Positions 26,901 to 41,294 of a DNA stretch of 64,000 nt are shown here, piece after piece. Where the stretch lies: the NCBI RefSeq assembly GCF_000423025.1, contig NZ_AUHE01000005.1, positions 1-64,000 of the forward strand, given 5' to 3'. The translations under genes were made by a program, and so were the position numbers. The notes under the pieces were generated by a model. It was not told the origin of the DNA and ran no database searches. It was given only the letters and a program-made list of their open reading frames with translations. Source of the DNA: Gordonia shandongensis DSM 45094. Its GTDB lineage: Bacteria > Actinomycetota > Actinomycetes > Mycobacteriales > Mycobacteriaceae. Numbering within the stretch: the first letter of the stretch is position 1; the number at the start of each line of letters is the position of its first letter.

Positions 26901-27286
26901 CGCGTCTGCCGACCCTGACCACGCTCCAGGAGACCGTCGGCTCCGATCCGGCTCACGTCGACTGGACGTCGGGCCTGTTCGTCCCCTGCCAGCGGCCGTT
27001 CAACTTCCACGCCGGGGTCGCCGAGACGCCGCGCTGGCGGGTGCGGCCCGGCGCCGACCTGGCGGCGGTGAGCGCGTGGCAGAGCGCCCTCGGCGGCGGG
27101 CCGCTCGGCTGGCTGGAGGTGTCGCAACGCGCCGACACCGTCGCGACCTACCTGCGCGACGACATCGGGCGCGACTGGGGCGCCCTGGAGCGCTACACCC
27201 CCTACGATCCGGTGACCCCGGCCCGCATCGACTACGGCGAGGCCACCCGGAGCGGTCTGTGGAGTCCGTCGCCGATCCGATACTGA
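23957..27286 (+). CDS. embC: Arabinosyltransferase EmbC
   Basis: 1109 residues, GT-C arabinosyltransferase with about 15 membrane segments. The catalytic first-loop acidic pair is in NTSDDGYLMTMARVAQ (about residue 275). The N-terminal periplasmic region begins SWPQNGTVGSVSAPLISYQP; the large C-terminal carbohydrate-binding domain begins near residue 740 (SVARSNLAALAGNPCGMADK), and the protein ends RSGLWSPSPIRY. It polymerises arabinofuranose from decaprenylphosphoryl-arabinose outside the membrane; EmbC makes the arabinan of lipoarabinomannan in mycobacteria. The assignment among the three Emb proteins rests on gene order. GTG start. Confidence 0.88.
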   Translation: MPGFTVRRAQTTAIITGLLGLLLALATPLLPVKQTVAEVSWPQNGTVGSVSAPLISYQPISFRADIPCSAVADLPSGRSVLLSTTSPSAPKATDRGLFVRVTGSGPDDRAVEVVSRNVPILSVPYRQVAGADCGEIRVRADADRVSAAFTGLTGDDGEPLAAETGSSMVPGGDQRPQVTGLFTELTGPASAYPGLGAHMVVDSRYSTSPTLLKWLAIVVGVLATLISLVALARLDATDRRGHRRIFPARWWRLNPRDWTVIGLLLVWHFIGPNTSDDGYLMTMARVAQDSDYTANYFRWFGAPEAPFGWYYEVFGLLSHISVASPLVRIPALLCGVVSWLIISHEVIPRIGRAARFSRAVPWTAAAVFLVAWFPFNNGLRPEPIICLGALLTWCSVERAIATGRLLPAAVACTAGAFSIAAGPTGVLAVAALVAGARPMFLALRRRALEVDARTGTGRPRSYLALLAPIVAAGTFVVFVVFSTLTLRSFTEASTMKTALGPSLSWYNEIDRYSSLFAFSADGSIARRFAVLAMVLGMTVAGAVLIRKSRIPGTALGPSRRIVGITFGSLLFLMFTPTKWTHHFGVFAGLAAALAALAAIAMSAGSTHSRRNRTIFGSLVLFVAALAMAAPNSYYYASAWGMPWGTSQVTIGSYAVSDLLLYASLALLSAALWFHFRDPFAGRDPQPRPAGTPSRPRRAVRATGRFLAGAPLGIVAGILVVFLVATAAMAGVHQSTSFSVARSNLAALAGNPCGMADKVWVESDPSRFQLSGVDDRLASTLAGSPTHQRVADETGPTAGFTPDGVPDEVETKASSGSLGVLARDAAIDPDLLVANSGGTGGGVTATPGVNGSHAQLPFELDPTRTPVLGSYKENEQTPSTLLSGWYRLPADYKDRPLITTSVAGIFPSSRLKLDYTDQALPRGIADDAIAPSGSIGLIDPGPRPSWRNARIDTSSLPDGLTAVRISATDYDLAKDHFMAVTPPRLPTLTTLQETVGSDPAHVDWTSGLFVPCQRPFNFHAGVAETPRWRVRPGADLAAVSAWQSALGGGPLGWLEVSQRADTVATYLRDDIGRDWGALERYTPYDPVTPARIDYGEATRSGLWSPSPIRY

Positions 27287-27405
27287 CCGGACCCGCCGAC
27301 ACCGCGGGGCGGCGCTGACACCCCGTTGTCGGGGCCGACGCGCCCGCGGTGTGGATACCTCGCGGTTTGGGTGGGAGCGCGACCGGTCGACTAACGTCAG
27401 ACAGC

Positions 27406-30400
27406 GTGCCAGACCCGACACCGCCCACACCCGATTCGCCCCGGGAGCACCGAGCCGCCCCGCTCTCGGCGGGTACCGCGCGCATCGTCGCGGTCGTCGC
27501 CGGACTGGTCGGCGTGCTCGCGGCGGTCGTCACCCCGCTGCTGCCCGTGTCGACGACTTCGGCGTCCCTCTCGTGGCCGCAGGGCCAGCAGCTTCGCGCC
27601 GACGACCCGTCGGTGAGCGCACCGCTGGTCGCCCAGACGGCGAAGGATCTCGACATCGTCGTGAGCTGCCGTGCACTGGCGAGTCTGCCGCGCGAGGGCG
27701 GCACCGTGCTCTCGACGATGCCGCCGGGTGCGTCGCGGGCCGCCAACAAGGCGCTGACCGTCTCCGCGTCGGAGACCTCGGTGTCCGTCATGTTCCGCAG
27801 CAATCTGGCGGCCACCGCATCGCGGGCCGACATCGCCGCCGGCAAGTGCACGCGGCTCCACGTCTTCTCCTCCGCCACCGCCACGGGCGCCTCGTTCGAC
27901 GGACTGACGCCGGGGACGGCGCTCGAACCGGATAAGCGACCCCAGGTCGACGGCCTGTTCACGGCACTGTCGACCGAGCGCGTCGAGGCGATGGGCGACG
28001 GCATCCGCGCCCACGTCACGATCGACAACCGTTACGAGAGCAGCCCGTCGGCCGTCAAGATCGCCGCGATGGTCATCGCGGTCCTCGCCACGCTGCTGGC
28101 ACTGCTGGCGCTCTGGTGCCTCGATGTGGTCCGCGGCTACACGGGCTCGCTGCTGCGGCGCAGCGGTTCGTGGCTGTCCCGGCTCGCGCCCCGGGCGTCG
28201 GACGCCGTCGTAGGCGGCGTACTGCTGGTCTGGACCTTCCTGGGGGCGGGGGCACCCGACGACGGCTACATCCTGACCATGGGCCGGACTGCGGCCGACG
28301 CCGGCTACATGCCGAACTACTACCGGTTCTTCGGCATCGCCGAGGCGCCGTTCGACTGGTACTACAGCTTCCTGTCGATCTGGTCGTCGGTCTCCGACAC
28401 GATCCTCTGGATGCACATCCCGCAGCTGGTCGCGGGCGTCGTGTCGTGGCTCGTGCTCTCCCGGATCGTCCTCCCGCACCTCGGCGAGTCCGTGGCCGCC
28501 AATCCGTGGGCGCGGTGGACCGCCGGTGCCGTGTTCCTCTCGTTCTGGCTGCCGTTCTGTTCGGGTCTGCGCACCGAGGGCGTCATCGTGCTGGGGACCC
28601 TCCTCACGTGGTGGGCCACCGAGTCGGCGATCACCCGGCGCCGGGTGCTGCCCGCGGCGCTGGCCGCCGCCGTGGCCGCGCTGACCCTCGCGTTGGCGCC
28701 GCAGGGCGTCGTCGCCGCGGCGGTTCTGCTCGTGGCTGCGCGGCCCATGCTGTCGGTGCTCATCGAACGTCGCCGCGAGGCCGGACTGGTGCCGCTGCTG
28801 GCGCCGATCGCCGCGGCCGCCACGGTGGGCGCCGTGGTCGTCTTCCGCGATCAGACGCTGATGACGGTCCTCGAGTCGATGAAGATCCGCTACCAGACCG
28901 GGCCGATCCTCTCGTGGCACCAGGAGTTCCTGCGCTACTACTTCCTGGCGGTCAACACCCCCGACGGGGCGCTCGCCCGGCGGATCCCGGTCCTGCTCAT
29001 GGTGGTCGCAGCCGTTCTGGTGGCCGCGGTCCTCGTCCGACGCGGCGGCATCCCGGGCGTCAGCGCCTCCCCGACGTGGCGGATGGTCGGCGCCTTCGGG
29101 ATCGGCCTGCTGCTGATGTTCGTCACCCCCAACAAGTGGACGATCCAGCTCGGGGTGTTCGCCGGGCTCGGCGCGGCCCTCGCCGCCGTCGCCACCATCG
29201 CGATCGCCGAGAGCGGTGCGCGGTCGCTGCGCAACCTCGCGGCCCTGACCGCCGGACTCCTGTTCGCCCTGGCCGCCGCCGCGGCGGGCACCAACGCGTG
29301 GCCGTACGCCTACAACTTCGGCATCCCGTGGTTCGACGAGGCTCCGACCGTCGCGGGGCGGGACGTCTCGACGATCCTGTTGGCCCTGGCCGTGGTCTCG
29401 GTGGCCGTGACGCTGTGGCTCCATCTGCGGTCCGACTACGTCGCCAATCGCGGTCTCGCCCACCACGGCGAGGGCGGCGCCGACACCGCCGCCGATCGCC
29501 GGCGCATCGCGATGGCCTCGACCCCGCTGCTGGTGATCGCCACCCTCATGGTCGTCGCGACGCTCGTGGCCTTCGGCCGTGCGGCCGTGGTCAGGACACC
29601 GGCGATGACGGTGGCGTCCACGAATCTCGCGACGGTGACGGGCCAGACGTGCGGGATGGCCGATCAGGTGCTCGCCGAGCCCGACCCGAACGCCGGTTTC
29701 CTGACACCGGCCGACGGCCGCCCGGTCGGCCGCGCGCTCGCCGGAGAGTCGCCGATCGGGTTCACGCCCGCCGGCGTCCCCGACGACCTGAGCCCCGACA
29801 ACAAGGCCGCCAAAGCCGGTCAGATGCATGTCGGCGGCTCCACGTCGAAGCCGTTCGCGATCATCGGCGGACTCGGCGCCGGAACCACCGGCGGCCGCGG
29901 ACCCGAGACGGTCAACGGTTCGCGCGCCGCGCTGCCCTTCGGTCTCGACCCGGCGGTGACCCCGGTGCTCGGGAGCTTCGGACACAATGCGAACGCCTAT
30001 CTGACGACCGGCTGGTACGACCTGCCCGATCGGGACGCCTCCCCGTTGATCGCGTTCGCCACGGCCGGCGCCGTCTCGACGATCGCCGAGAACGGCGAGC
30101 ACACCTACGGGCAGAAGCTCGTCGCCCAGTTCGGCACCCGCGACGGCGGCGACTTCCGGCAGATCGGCGGGGATGTGACGCCGATCGATCCGGGGCCGGT
30201 GTTCCCGCAGCGCCCGTGGCGCAACCTGCGGATCCCGATGAGCGAGGTTCCCGACGGCGCCACCGCGATGCGGCTGGTCCTCGCCGACACGAACCTCGGG
30301 CCGACCCAGTTCATCGTCATCACCCCGCCGCGCGCGCCCCGGCTGGTGACGCTGCAGGAGATGATCGGTCGCGACGATCCGGCGCTCATCGACTTCCCGG

Positions 30401-30738
30401 TGGCGGCGCAGTTCCCGTGTCAGCGGCCGATGGCGATCACCCACGGTGTTCTCGAGGTGCCGCGGTGGCGCATCCTGCCCGACTACGTGACCGCCAACTC
30501 GCAGTCCAAGACGTGGATGGCGGCGTCGGGCGGCGGCCCGCTCGCGGTGGTCGAGTCGATGACCAAGCAGGTCACCGTGCCCACCTATCTGACCGACGAC
30601 TGGCATCGCGACTGGGGATCGGTGGAGCGGCTGCGGCCGCTCGCACCGGCGGCCGGGAAGGCGGCGATCTCGACCGAGCCGCAGCGCACGTGGGGCTTCT
30701 CGCGCAGCCCGTCGATCCGTCTGGAGCCGAGTAAGTGA
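27406..30738 (+). CDS. embA: Arabinosyltransferase EmbA
   Basis: 1110 residues with the same architecture as its neighbours: N-terminal membrane helix (ARIVAVVAGLVGVLAAVVTP), loop motif APDDGYILTMGRTAADAGYM (about 282-301; note AP where the others have TS), a block of membrane helices, then a periplasmic domain ending WGFSRSPSIRLEPSK. EmbA works with EmbB to form the branched arabinan of arabinogalactan. GTG 27406 is preferred over a longer start because homologous sequence begins there. It lies 119 bases after embC and overlaps embB by 4 bases. Confidence 0.88.
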   Translation: MPDPTPPTPDSPREHRAAPLSAGTARIVAVVAGLVGVLAAVVTPLLPVSTTSASLSWPQGQQLRADDPSVSAPLVAQTAKDLDIVVSCRALASLPREGGTVLSTMPPGASRAANKALTVSASETSVSVMFRSNLAATASRADIAAGKCTRLHVFSSATATGASFDGLTPGTALEPDKRPQVDGLFTALSTERVEAMGDGIRAHVTIDNRYESSPSAVKIAAMVIAVLATLLALLALWCLDVVRGYTGSLLRRSGSWLSRLAPRASDAVVGGVLLVWTFLGAGAPDDGYILTMGRTAADAGYMPNYYRFFGIAEAPFDWYYSFLSIWSSVSDTILWMHIPQLVAGVVSWLVLSRIVLPHLGESVAANPWARWTAGAVFLSFWLPFCSGLRTEGVIVLGTLLTWWATESAITRRRVLPAALAAAVAALTLALAPQGVVAAAVLLVAARPMLSVLIERRREAGLVPLLAPIAAAATVGAVVVFRDQTLMTVLESMKIRYQTGPILSWHQEFLRYYFLAVNTPDGALARRIPVLLMVVAAVLVAAVLVRRGGIPGVSASPTWRMVGAFGIGLLLMFVTPNKWTIQLGVFAGLGAALAAVATIAIAESGARSLRNLAALTAGLLFALAAAAAGTNAWPYAYNFGIPWFDEAPTVAGRDVSTILLALAVVSVAVTLWLHLRSDYVANRGLAHHGEGGADTAADRRRIAMASTPLLVIATLMVVATLVAFGRAAVVRTPAMTVASTNLATVTGQTCGMADQVLAEPDPNAGFLTPADGRPVGRALAGESPIGFTPAGVPDDLSPDNKAAKAGQMHVGGSTSKPFAIIGGLGAGTTGGRGPETVNGSRAALPFGLDPAVTPVLGSFGHNANAYLTTGWYDLPDRDASPLIAFATAGAVSTIAENGEHTYGQKLVAQFGTRDGGDFRQIGGDVTPIDPGPVFPQRPWRNLRIPMSEVPDGATAMRLVLADTNLGPTQFIVITPPRAPRLVTLQEMIGRDDPALIDFPVAAQFPCQRPMAITHGVLEVPRWRILPDYVTANSQSKTWMAASGGGPLAVVESMTKQVTVPTYLTDDWHRDWGSVERLRPLAPAAGKAAISTEPQRTWGFSRSPSIRLEPSK

Positions 30739-33700
30739 CCGCGCACGACGAGAGCGGCAGCCGAGCCGGGAACGGCGTCGACAGGAGTGGGACCGACGTG
30801 AGTGAAGAGGCCGTGACGCACACCCCGACCCCCGACCCGTCGGCGACCGACGGGTCGCCTCGAGGCCGACTGACCGCGCTGCTCGGCGGCGGCGACCACC
30901 GTGTCGCGAAGCTCGTCGCCGCGGGTGCCGGCGTTCTCGGTTTCGTCCTCGCCGTCCTCATGCCGATCCTCCCGATCGAGCAGCAGACGTCCGAGCTGCA
31001 CTGGCCGCAGGACGGCGCCGTCGGCAACGTGACCGCTCCGATGGTCGCCTTCGTCCCGACCGACCTGGACGCGTCGATCCCCTGCTCGCTGGCTCGCGAC
31101 CTTCCCGACGAGGGCGGCGTGCTGCTCTCGACCGTCCCCAAGGAGGGACTGAAGGCGACCGCCCGCGGCCTGTTCGTCCGCGCCGACTCCAAGACCCTCA
31201 GCATGGTCGTCCGGGACGTGGTGCTGCTGTCGACGGACCGCGCCGCCGCCGAGAACAACCCGGACTGCCGGTTCACGATCGCCGGCGACGGCGACGGCGT
31301 CCGCGCCGACATCGAGGGCGTGGCGCCCGGCGACGACACCGACTACCGGACCGACGACACCGACATGCGTCCGCAGATCATCGGCGTGTACTCCGATCTG
31401 CCTGCCGACGCCTCCCGCGACGGGCTGGCGCTCAACGCGACCATCGACACCCGGTTCGTCAACTCCCCGACCCCGCTCAAGTTGGCGGCGATCATCGTCG
31501 GCATCCTCGCCACGCTGCTGTCGCTGCTGGCGCTCGGCGTCCTCGACGCGCGCGACGGACGCGGCCACAAACGCTTCCTGCCCCGCGGCTGGTTCACCAT
31601 CCGCGGCCCGGACATCGCGGTGTTCGGTGTGCTGGCAGCCTGGTGGCTCATCGGCGGCAACACCTCCGACGACGGCTACAACATCACGGTCGCCCGCATC
31701 ACCGAGGGCGCGGGGTACGCCGACAACTACTTCCGCTACTTCGGTGTGCCCCAGGATCCGTTCGGCTGGCACTTCCACGTGCTGTCGTGGATGACCCAGA
31801 TCTCGGTCGCCACTCCGTGGCTGCGACTGCCCGCCTTCCTGCTCGGCCTCCTGGGCTGGTGGATCATCAGCCGCGAGGTGCTGCCGCGACTCGGCCGTTC
31901 GGTGCGGAACAGCTCCGCGGCGGTGTGGACCGGCGCGATGGTCTTCCTCGCGATCTGGATGCCGTACAACAACGGCATCCGTCCGGAGCCCGCCGAAGCC
32001 GTCGGCGCCCTGCTGACGTGGTGCTGCGTGGAACGCGCCATCGCCACGCGCCGTCTGCTGCCGTATGCGATCGCCGCGGTCACCGCGGCGTTCACGCTCG
32101 CCCTGGCCCCCGGTGGTCTCATGGCGGCGGCCGCGCTGGTCGCCGGCTTGCGGCCGGTCGTGAAGGGCATCGTCGCGCGTCGCAAGCGGGACGGTCTGCT
32201 GCCGCTGCTCGCTCCGCTGCTGGCGTCGGGCACCGCCGTGCTCTACATGATCTTCTACGCGCAGGCGTTGGCTCCGCTGCTGGAGGGCAACAAGGTCGCG
32301 ACGGAGGTCGGGCCCACCGAGAAGTGGTACGAGGAGCCGATCCGCTACTACTTCCTGATGCTGCAGACCGGCGACGGCACGTTCCCGCGCCGCTTCGGGA
32401 TCCTGATGATGATCATGTGCCTGGTGGTCGCCGTGTTCCGGTTGGCTCTGCGGCGCTCGCCCGCGGGGGTGTCCCGCGCACCGATGTGGCGTCTGGTCGC
32501 GGTGATCCTCGGCACCATGTTCTTCACGTCGTTCACGCCGACGAAGTGGACCCATCACTTCGGGATCTACGCGGGCATCGGCGCCGCCCTCGTCGCCGGT
32601 GTGGCGGCGATGATGGCCCCCGCACTGCTCCGGTCGCGGCGCAATCGCACGTTCTTCGCCACCGCCGTCCTCCTGGTGACCGCCATCGCGGCCGCCGGGA
32701 CCAACATGTGGTGGTACGTGGGCAGTTACGGTGTTCCGTGGTGGGACCGTCCCATCTCCCTCGGCGGCATCAACCTGAGCTGGTTCGTGCTGGCCGCCGC
32801 GGTGGTGACGGGCGCAGCCGGTCTGTACTTCCACTTCCGCGACGACTACGTCGAGGAGGCCGTCGCGACCGGCGACCGACGCAGCGGGATCATGCGGTTC
32901 ACGTTCTCCCCGCTGCCGGTCATCGCGGCACTGCTCGTCGTCTTCATGCTCGCGTCGTTCGTCAAGGGTGCGTGGGTGCAGCGGCACAGTTGGTCGTGGG
33001 CGGTGTCGAATGCGCGTGCGCTCACCGGCGACACCTGCGCCCTGGCCGACGACGTGCTGGTGGAGTCCGATCCGAATCGCTCGATCCTGGCGCCGGCGGC
33101 CGTCGACGGACGGCCCGCACCCTCGCCGACGGCCGCACTCGGCCTGCACAACGAGGGCTTCACCGCCACCGGCGTCCCCGCGGGGACTCTCATCGACCCG
33201 TTGGAGGAGAAGAAGGGCTCCGATGAGGACGAGACCACCTCGGCTCCCACCGCCGGCGGCGGCTCCGATGCCGCCGGCACGCCCGACAACGGGACGGACG
33301 ACTCCGGCAGCGGTGCGGACGACTCCGGCGCCCTCGACGATCAGGAGACCGTCTCCGAGACCACGTCGGCCCAGAAGGAGTCCGGTCGCACCGGCTCCGA
33401 CCGGTCGGTCCGGCTGCCGTTCGGGCTGCACCCGGACACCACCCCGGTCCTGGGGAGCCACGGCACGACGGGCGTCGGCAGGGTGACCTCGGCGTGGTAC
33501 GACCTCGGTTTCGAGGCGGGCCGCGCCCCCGGCGACAAACCGCTGCTCACCGTCGCCGCGGCCGGTTCGATCGCCGCCCACAACAGTCTGGGCGTGCTCA
33601 CCAGGGGCCGCAGCCTGACCGCCGAGTTCGGTCGTCGCGGCGCCGACGGCCGGGTGACGCCGCTGGGCCGGGCGCTGGTCCCGACGGATGCGCTGGAGAA

Positions 33701-34223
33701 GAACTACTGGCGGACCCTGCGCTTCCCGCTCGCCGACGCGCCGCCGCGCGCCGACACGGTGCGGCTCACCGCGGTCGACGATGCGGCCGCCGCCAGCGAA
33801 TGGCTCGCGTTCACGCCGCCGCGCGTTCCGGCCCTGCGGACCCTGCAGGACGTCGTCGGGAGCACCGATCCGGTGTTCATCGACTGGATGCCGGGCCTGG
33901 TGTTCCCGTGCCAGCGGCCGATGGCCGTCCGCAACGGCGTCCTCGAGGTGCCCAAGTGGCGCATCATGCCCGACGCCGCGGCCACCAAGCGGAACAGTCA
34001 GACGTGGTCGGACGGCATCAACGGCGGGCCGCTGGGCATCACCGACGGTCTGCTCTACAACACGCTGGTGCCGACGTACCTGCGAAACGACTGGGGCCGC
34101 GACTGGGGCGGTCTGGAACGGTTCACCCCGGTGACGCCGTCGAGGCCCGCCGAGTTGTCGATCGGCAGCCACACGGTCAGCGGTCTGTACAACCCGGCGC
34201 CGATGCGCTCGGCCGGCTACTGA
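30735..34223 (+). CDS. embB: Arabinosyltransferase EmbB
   Basis: 1162 residues. The catalytic loop motif is NTSDDGYNITVARITEGAGY; the residue aligned with Met306 of M. tuberculosis EmbB, whose change to Val or Ile confers ethambutol resistance, is Val319 here (GTC, 31689-31691). FTPTKWTHHFGIYAGIGAAL is typical. The C-terminal periplasmic domain has an acidic, low-complexity insertion at about 823-888 not seen in the other two Emb proteins. The GTG at 30735 overlaps embA (coupling); a GTG at 30798 behind AGGAG would give 1141 residues. A bidirectional terminator follows. Confidence 0.88.
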   Translation: MTAHDESGSRAGNGVDRSGTDVSEEAVTHTPTPDPSATDGSPRGRLTALLGGGDHRVAKLVAAGAGVLGFVLAVLMPILPIEQQTSELHWPQDGAVGNVTAPMVAFVPTDLDASIPCSLARDLPDEGGVLLSTVPKEGLKATARGLFVRADSKTLSMVVRDVVLLSTDRAAAENNPDCRFTIAGDGDGVRADIEGVAPGDDTDYRTDDTDMRPQIIGVYSDLPADASRDGLALNATIDTRFVNSPTPLKLAAIIVGILATLLSLLALGVLDARDGRGHKRFLPRGWFTIRGPDIAVFGVLAAWWLIGGNTSDDGYNITVARITEGAGYADNYFRYFGVPQDPFGWHFHVLSWMTQISVATPWLRLPAFLLGLLGWWIISREVLPRLGRSVRNSSAAVWTGAMVFLAIWMPYNNGIRPEPAEAVGALLTWCCVERAIATRRLLPYAIAAVTAAFTLALAPGGLMAAAALVAGLRPVVKGIVARRKRDGLLPLLAPLLASGTAVLYMIFYAQALAPLLEGNKVATEVGPTEKWYEEPIRYYFLMLQTGDGTFPRRFGILMMIMCLVVAVFRLALRRSPAGVSRAPMWRLVAVILGTMFFTSFTPTKWTHHFGIYAGIGAALVAGVAAMMAPALLRSRRNRTFFATAVLLVTAIAAAGTNMWWYVGSYGVPWWDRPISLGGINLSWFVLAAAVVTGAAGLYFHFRDDYVEEAVATGDRRSGIMRFTFSPLPVIAALLVVFMLASFVKGAWVQRHSWSWAVSNARALTGDTCALADDVLVESDPNRSILAPAAVDGRPAPSPTAALGLHNEGFTATGVPAGTLIDPLEEKKGSDEDETTSAPTAGGGSDAAGTPDNGTDDSGSGADDSGALDDQETVSETTSAQKESGRTGSDRSVRLPFGLHPDTTPVLGSHGTTGVGRVTSAWYDLGFEAGRAPGDKPLLTVAAAGSIAAHNSLGVLTRGRSLTAEFGRRGADGRVTPLGRALVPTDALEKNYWRTLRFPLADAPPRADTVRLTAVDDAAAASEWLAFTPPRVPALRTLQDVVGSTDPVFIDWMPGLVFPCQRPMAVRNGVLEVPKWRIMPDAAATKRNSQTWSDGINGGPLGITDGLLYNTLVPTYLRNDWGRDWGGLERFTPVTPSRPAELSIGSHTVSGLYNPAPMRSAGY

Positions 34224-34250
34224 CGCCCGACCGCGGGGGAGTCCGCCGAC

Positions 34251-34294
34251 GATTCCGGCCCCGACCCGCAGTCGCGCGGTTCGGGGCCGGAATC
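34251..34294. terminator. Bidirectional terminator between embB and accD4
   Basis: GATTCCGGCCCCGA (34251-34264) and TCGGGGCCGGAATC (34281-34294) are perfect 14-base arms with a 16-base loop. It lies 27 bases after the embB stop and 20 bases after the accD4 stop on the other strand, exactly where two convergent transcripts should end. Confidence 0.75.
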
Positions 34295-34314
34295 CGTTGG
34301 CCGGGACCGGTGGG

Positions 34315-35862
34315 TCAGATCGGCATGAGGTAGTGCTTGCGCGGCGCGCGCAGGATCTCCTTGTCGCGGAGCTGTGCGAGCGCCTTCCGCAGTTCGAGGC
34401 GCGTGTGGGCCGGCTCGATGACGGCGTCGATGTAACCGCGTTCGGCGGCCAGGTACGGCGTGGCCATCATCGCGTTGTAGAACGCGATGAAGTCCTGGCG
34501 CACCTTGTCGGCCTCGTTGACCGAGAGTCCCTCGGTCTGTCGACGGGTGAGGATCGCGGCGGCCGACTCGGCGCCCATCACCGCGATCTTGGCCGTCGGC
34601 CACGCGAAGTTGATGTCGGCACCGAGCTGCTTGGAGCCCATCACCGCGTAGGCGCCGCCGTAGGCCTTGCGGAGCACCACGGTGATCTTGGGGACGTCGG
34701 CCTCCACGTAGGCGTACAGGAACTTGCCCGAGCGCCGGATGGTGCCCTTCTGCTCCTCGCTGATGCCGGGCAGGATTCCGGGGGTGTCGACCAGGAAGAT
34801 CAACGGGATGCTGTAGGCGTTGCAGATGCGGACGAATCGGGTGGCCTTCTCCGACGAGTCCGTGTCGATCGTGCCGGCCATGACGCTCGGCTGGTTGGCG
34901 ACGACGCCGACGCTGCGACCGTCGACGCGGGCGAATCCGGTGAGGATGTTCGGCGCGAAGAGTTCGCCGATCTCGTGGAACGCGCCGTCGTCGAACAGCC
35001 GGATGATGATGTCGCGCATGTCGTAGCCGGCGTTGTCGTTGTCGGGCATGAACTCGTTGAGGCTCAGATCCGACTCGGTGACCTCGGGTTCGAGGCCCGG
35101 ATTGATCACCGGCGGCTGTTCGTGCGCGCTCGACGGCATGTACTGCAGGTACTCGCGAACCCACTCGAATGCGGCCGCCTCATCGGGTGCGATGTGGTGG
35201 ATGTTGCCCCATCGCGCCTGGTTGTGGGCGCTGCCGAGGTCCTCGGCGGAGATCTCCTCGCCGGTGGTCTGCTTGATGACGTCGGGCCCGGTGACGAACA
35301 TGTAGCTCTTGTCCTCGACCGCCACCAGGATGTCGGTGTTGGCGGGGGTGTACACCGCACCGCCGGCGCATTTGCCGAGGATCACCGAGATCTGCGGTGC
35401 GAGGCCCGAGAGCAGATCGTTGCGGCGACCCATCTCTGCGTACCAGGCCAGCGAGGTGACGGCGTCCTGGATGCGGGCGCCCGCCGAATCGTTGATGCCG
35501 ACCATCGGGCAGCCGAGCTTGCCCGCCCACTCCATCAGCGCGGACACCTTGCGGCCGAACATCTCGCCGACCGTGCCGCCCATGACGGTCTGGTCGTGAC
35601 TGAACGCGGCCACCGGGCGGCCGTGGACCAGACCGTGCCCGGTCACCACGCCGTCGCCGTACCCGGTCTCGCCGGCACCCGGCATCTTCGCCAGTGCCCC
35701 GACCTCCACGAAGGTCCCCGGGTCGAAGAGCAGTTCCAGCCGCGCGCGCGGCGACAGGATCCCCTTGGCCGCCCGCTTCGCGATCGCCTTCTCGCCGCCC
35801 GGCTCCCTGGCCAGTTCCAGCTTCTCGCGCAGGTCGGCGAGCTTCTCAGCAGTCGTTTCCAT
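34315..35862 (-). CDS. accD4: Acyl-CoA carboxylase carboxyltransferase subunit AccD4
   Basis: 515 residues, a biotin-dependent carboxyltransferase with two crotonase-like halves. [20 protein letters not shown] and [15 protein letters not shown] form the acyl-CoA oxyanion region; [18 protein letters not shown] and [19 protein letters not shown] form the biotin site. AccD4 carboxylates long-chain acyl-CoA to the extender used by Pks13 in mycolic acid condensation, with a biotinylated alpha subunit encoded elsewhere. Position next to pks13 supports AccD4 over other AccD paralogues. It starts 20 bases after the pks13 stop. Confidence 0.93.
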   Translation of the reverse strand: METTAEKLADLREKLELAREPGGEKAIAKRAAKGILSPRARLELLFDPGTFVEVGALAKMPGAGETGYGDGVVTGHGLVHGRPVAAFSHDQTVMGGTVGEMFGRKVSALMEWAGKLGCPMVGINDSAGARIQDAVTSLAWYAEMGRRNDLLSGLAPQISVILGKCAGGAVYTPANTDILVAVEDKSYMFVTGPDVIKQTTGEEISAEDLGSAHNQARWGNIHHIAPDEAAAFEWVREYLQYMPSSAHEQPPVINPGLEPEVTESDLSLNEFMPDNDNAGYDMRDIIIRLFDDGAFHEIGELFAPNILTGFARVDGRSVGVVANQPSVMAGTIDTDSSEKATRFVRICNAYSIPLIFLVDTPGILPGISEEQKGTIRRSGKFLYAYVEADVPKITVVLRKAYGGAYAVMGSKQLGADINFAWPTAKIAVMGAESAAAILTRRQTEGLSVNEADKVRQDFIAFYNAMMATPYLAAERGYIDAVIEPAHTRLELRKALAQLRDKEILRAPRKHYLMPI

Positions 35863-35881
35863 CAGGCCGGCGACCTCTCCA

Positions 35882-41206
<5,325 letters not shown>

Positions 41207-41246
41207 CGTGATTCAGCCTACTGCTCGACTCGTCGGGTGGGCAGCG

Positions 41247-41288
41247 ATCGAGCCCGGCACGTCCCCCGAAGGGCGTGCCGGGCTCGAT
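41247..41288. terminator. Terminator-like hairpin between fadD32 and pks13
   Basis: ATCGAGCCCGGCACG (41247-41261) and CGTGCCGGGCTCGAT (41274-41288) are perfect 15-base arms with a 12-base loop. It is 7 bases after the fadD32 stop and 41 bases before the pks13 start on the minus strand. Since fadD32, pks13 and accD4 are expected to be co-transcribed, this could be a partial terminator or a processing site that sets relative protein amounts. Confidence 0.65.
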
Positions 41289-41294
41289 GCCGTG

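Noticed and set aside
30585-34172. 1195-codon minus-strand frame opposite embB, and a similar one at 27397-30606 opposite embA
   Set aside because: Composition is dominated by Arg, Gly, Asp and His with no domain; the plus-strand frames are full-length Emb proteins.
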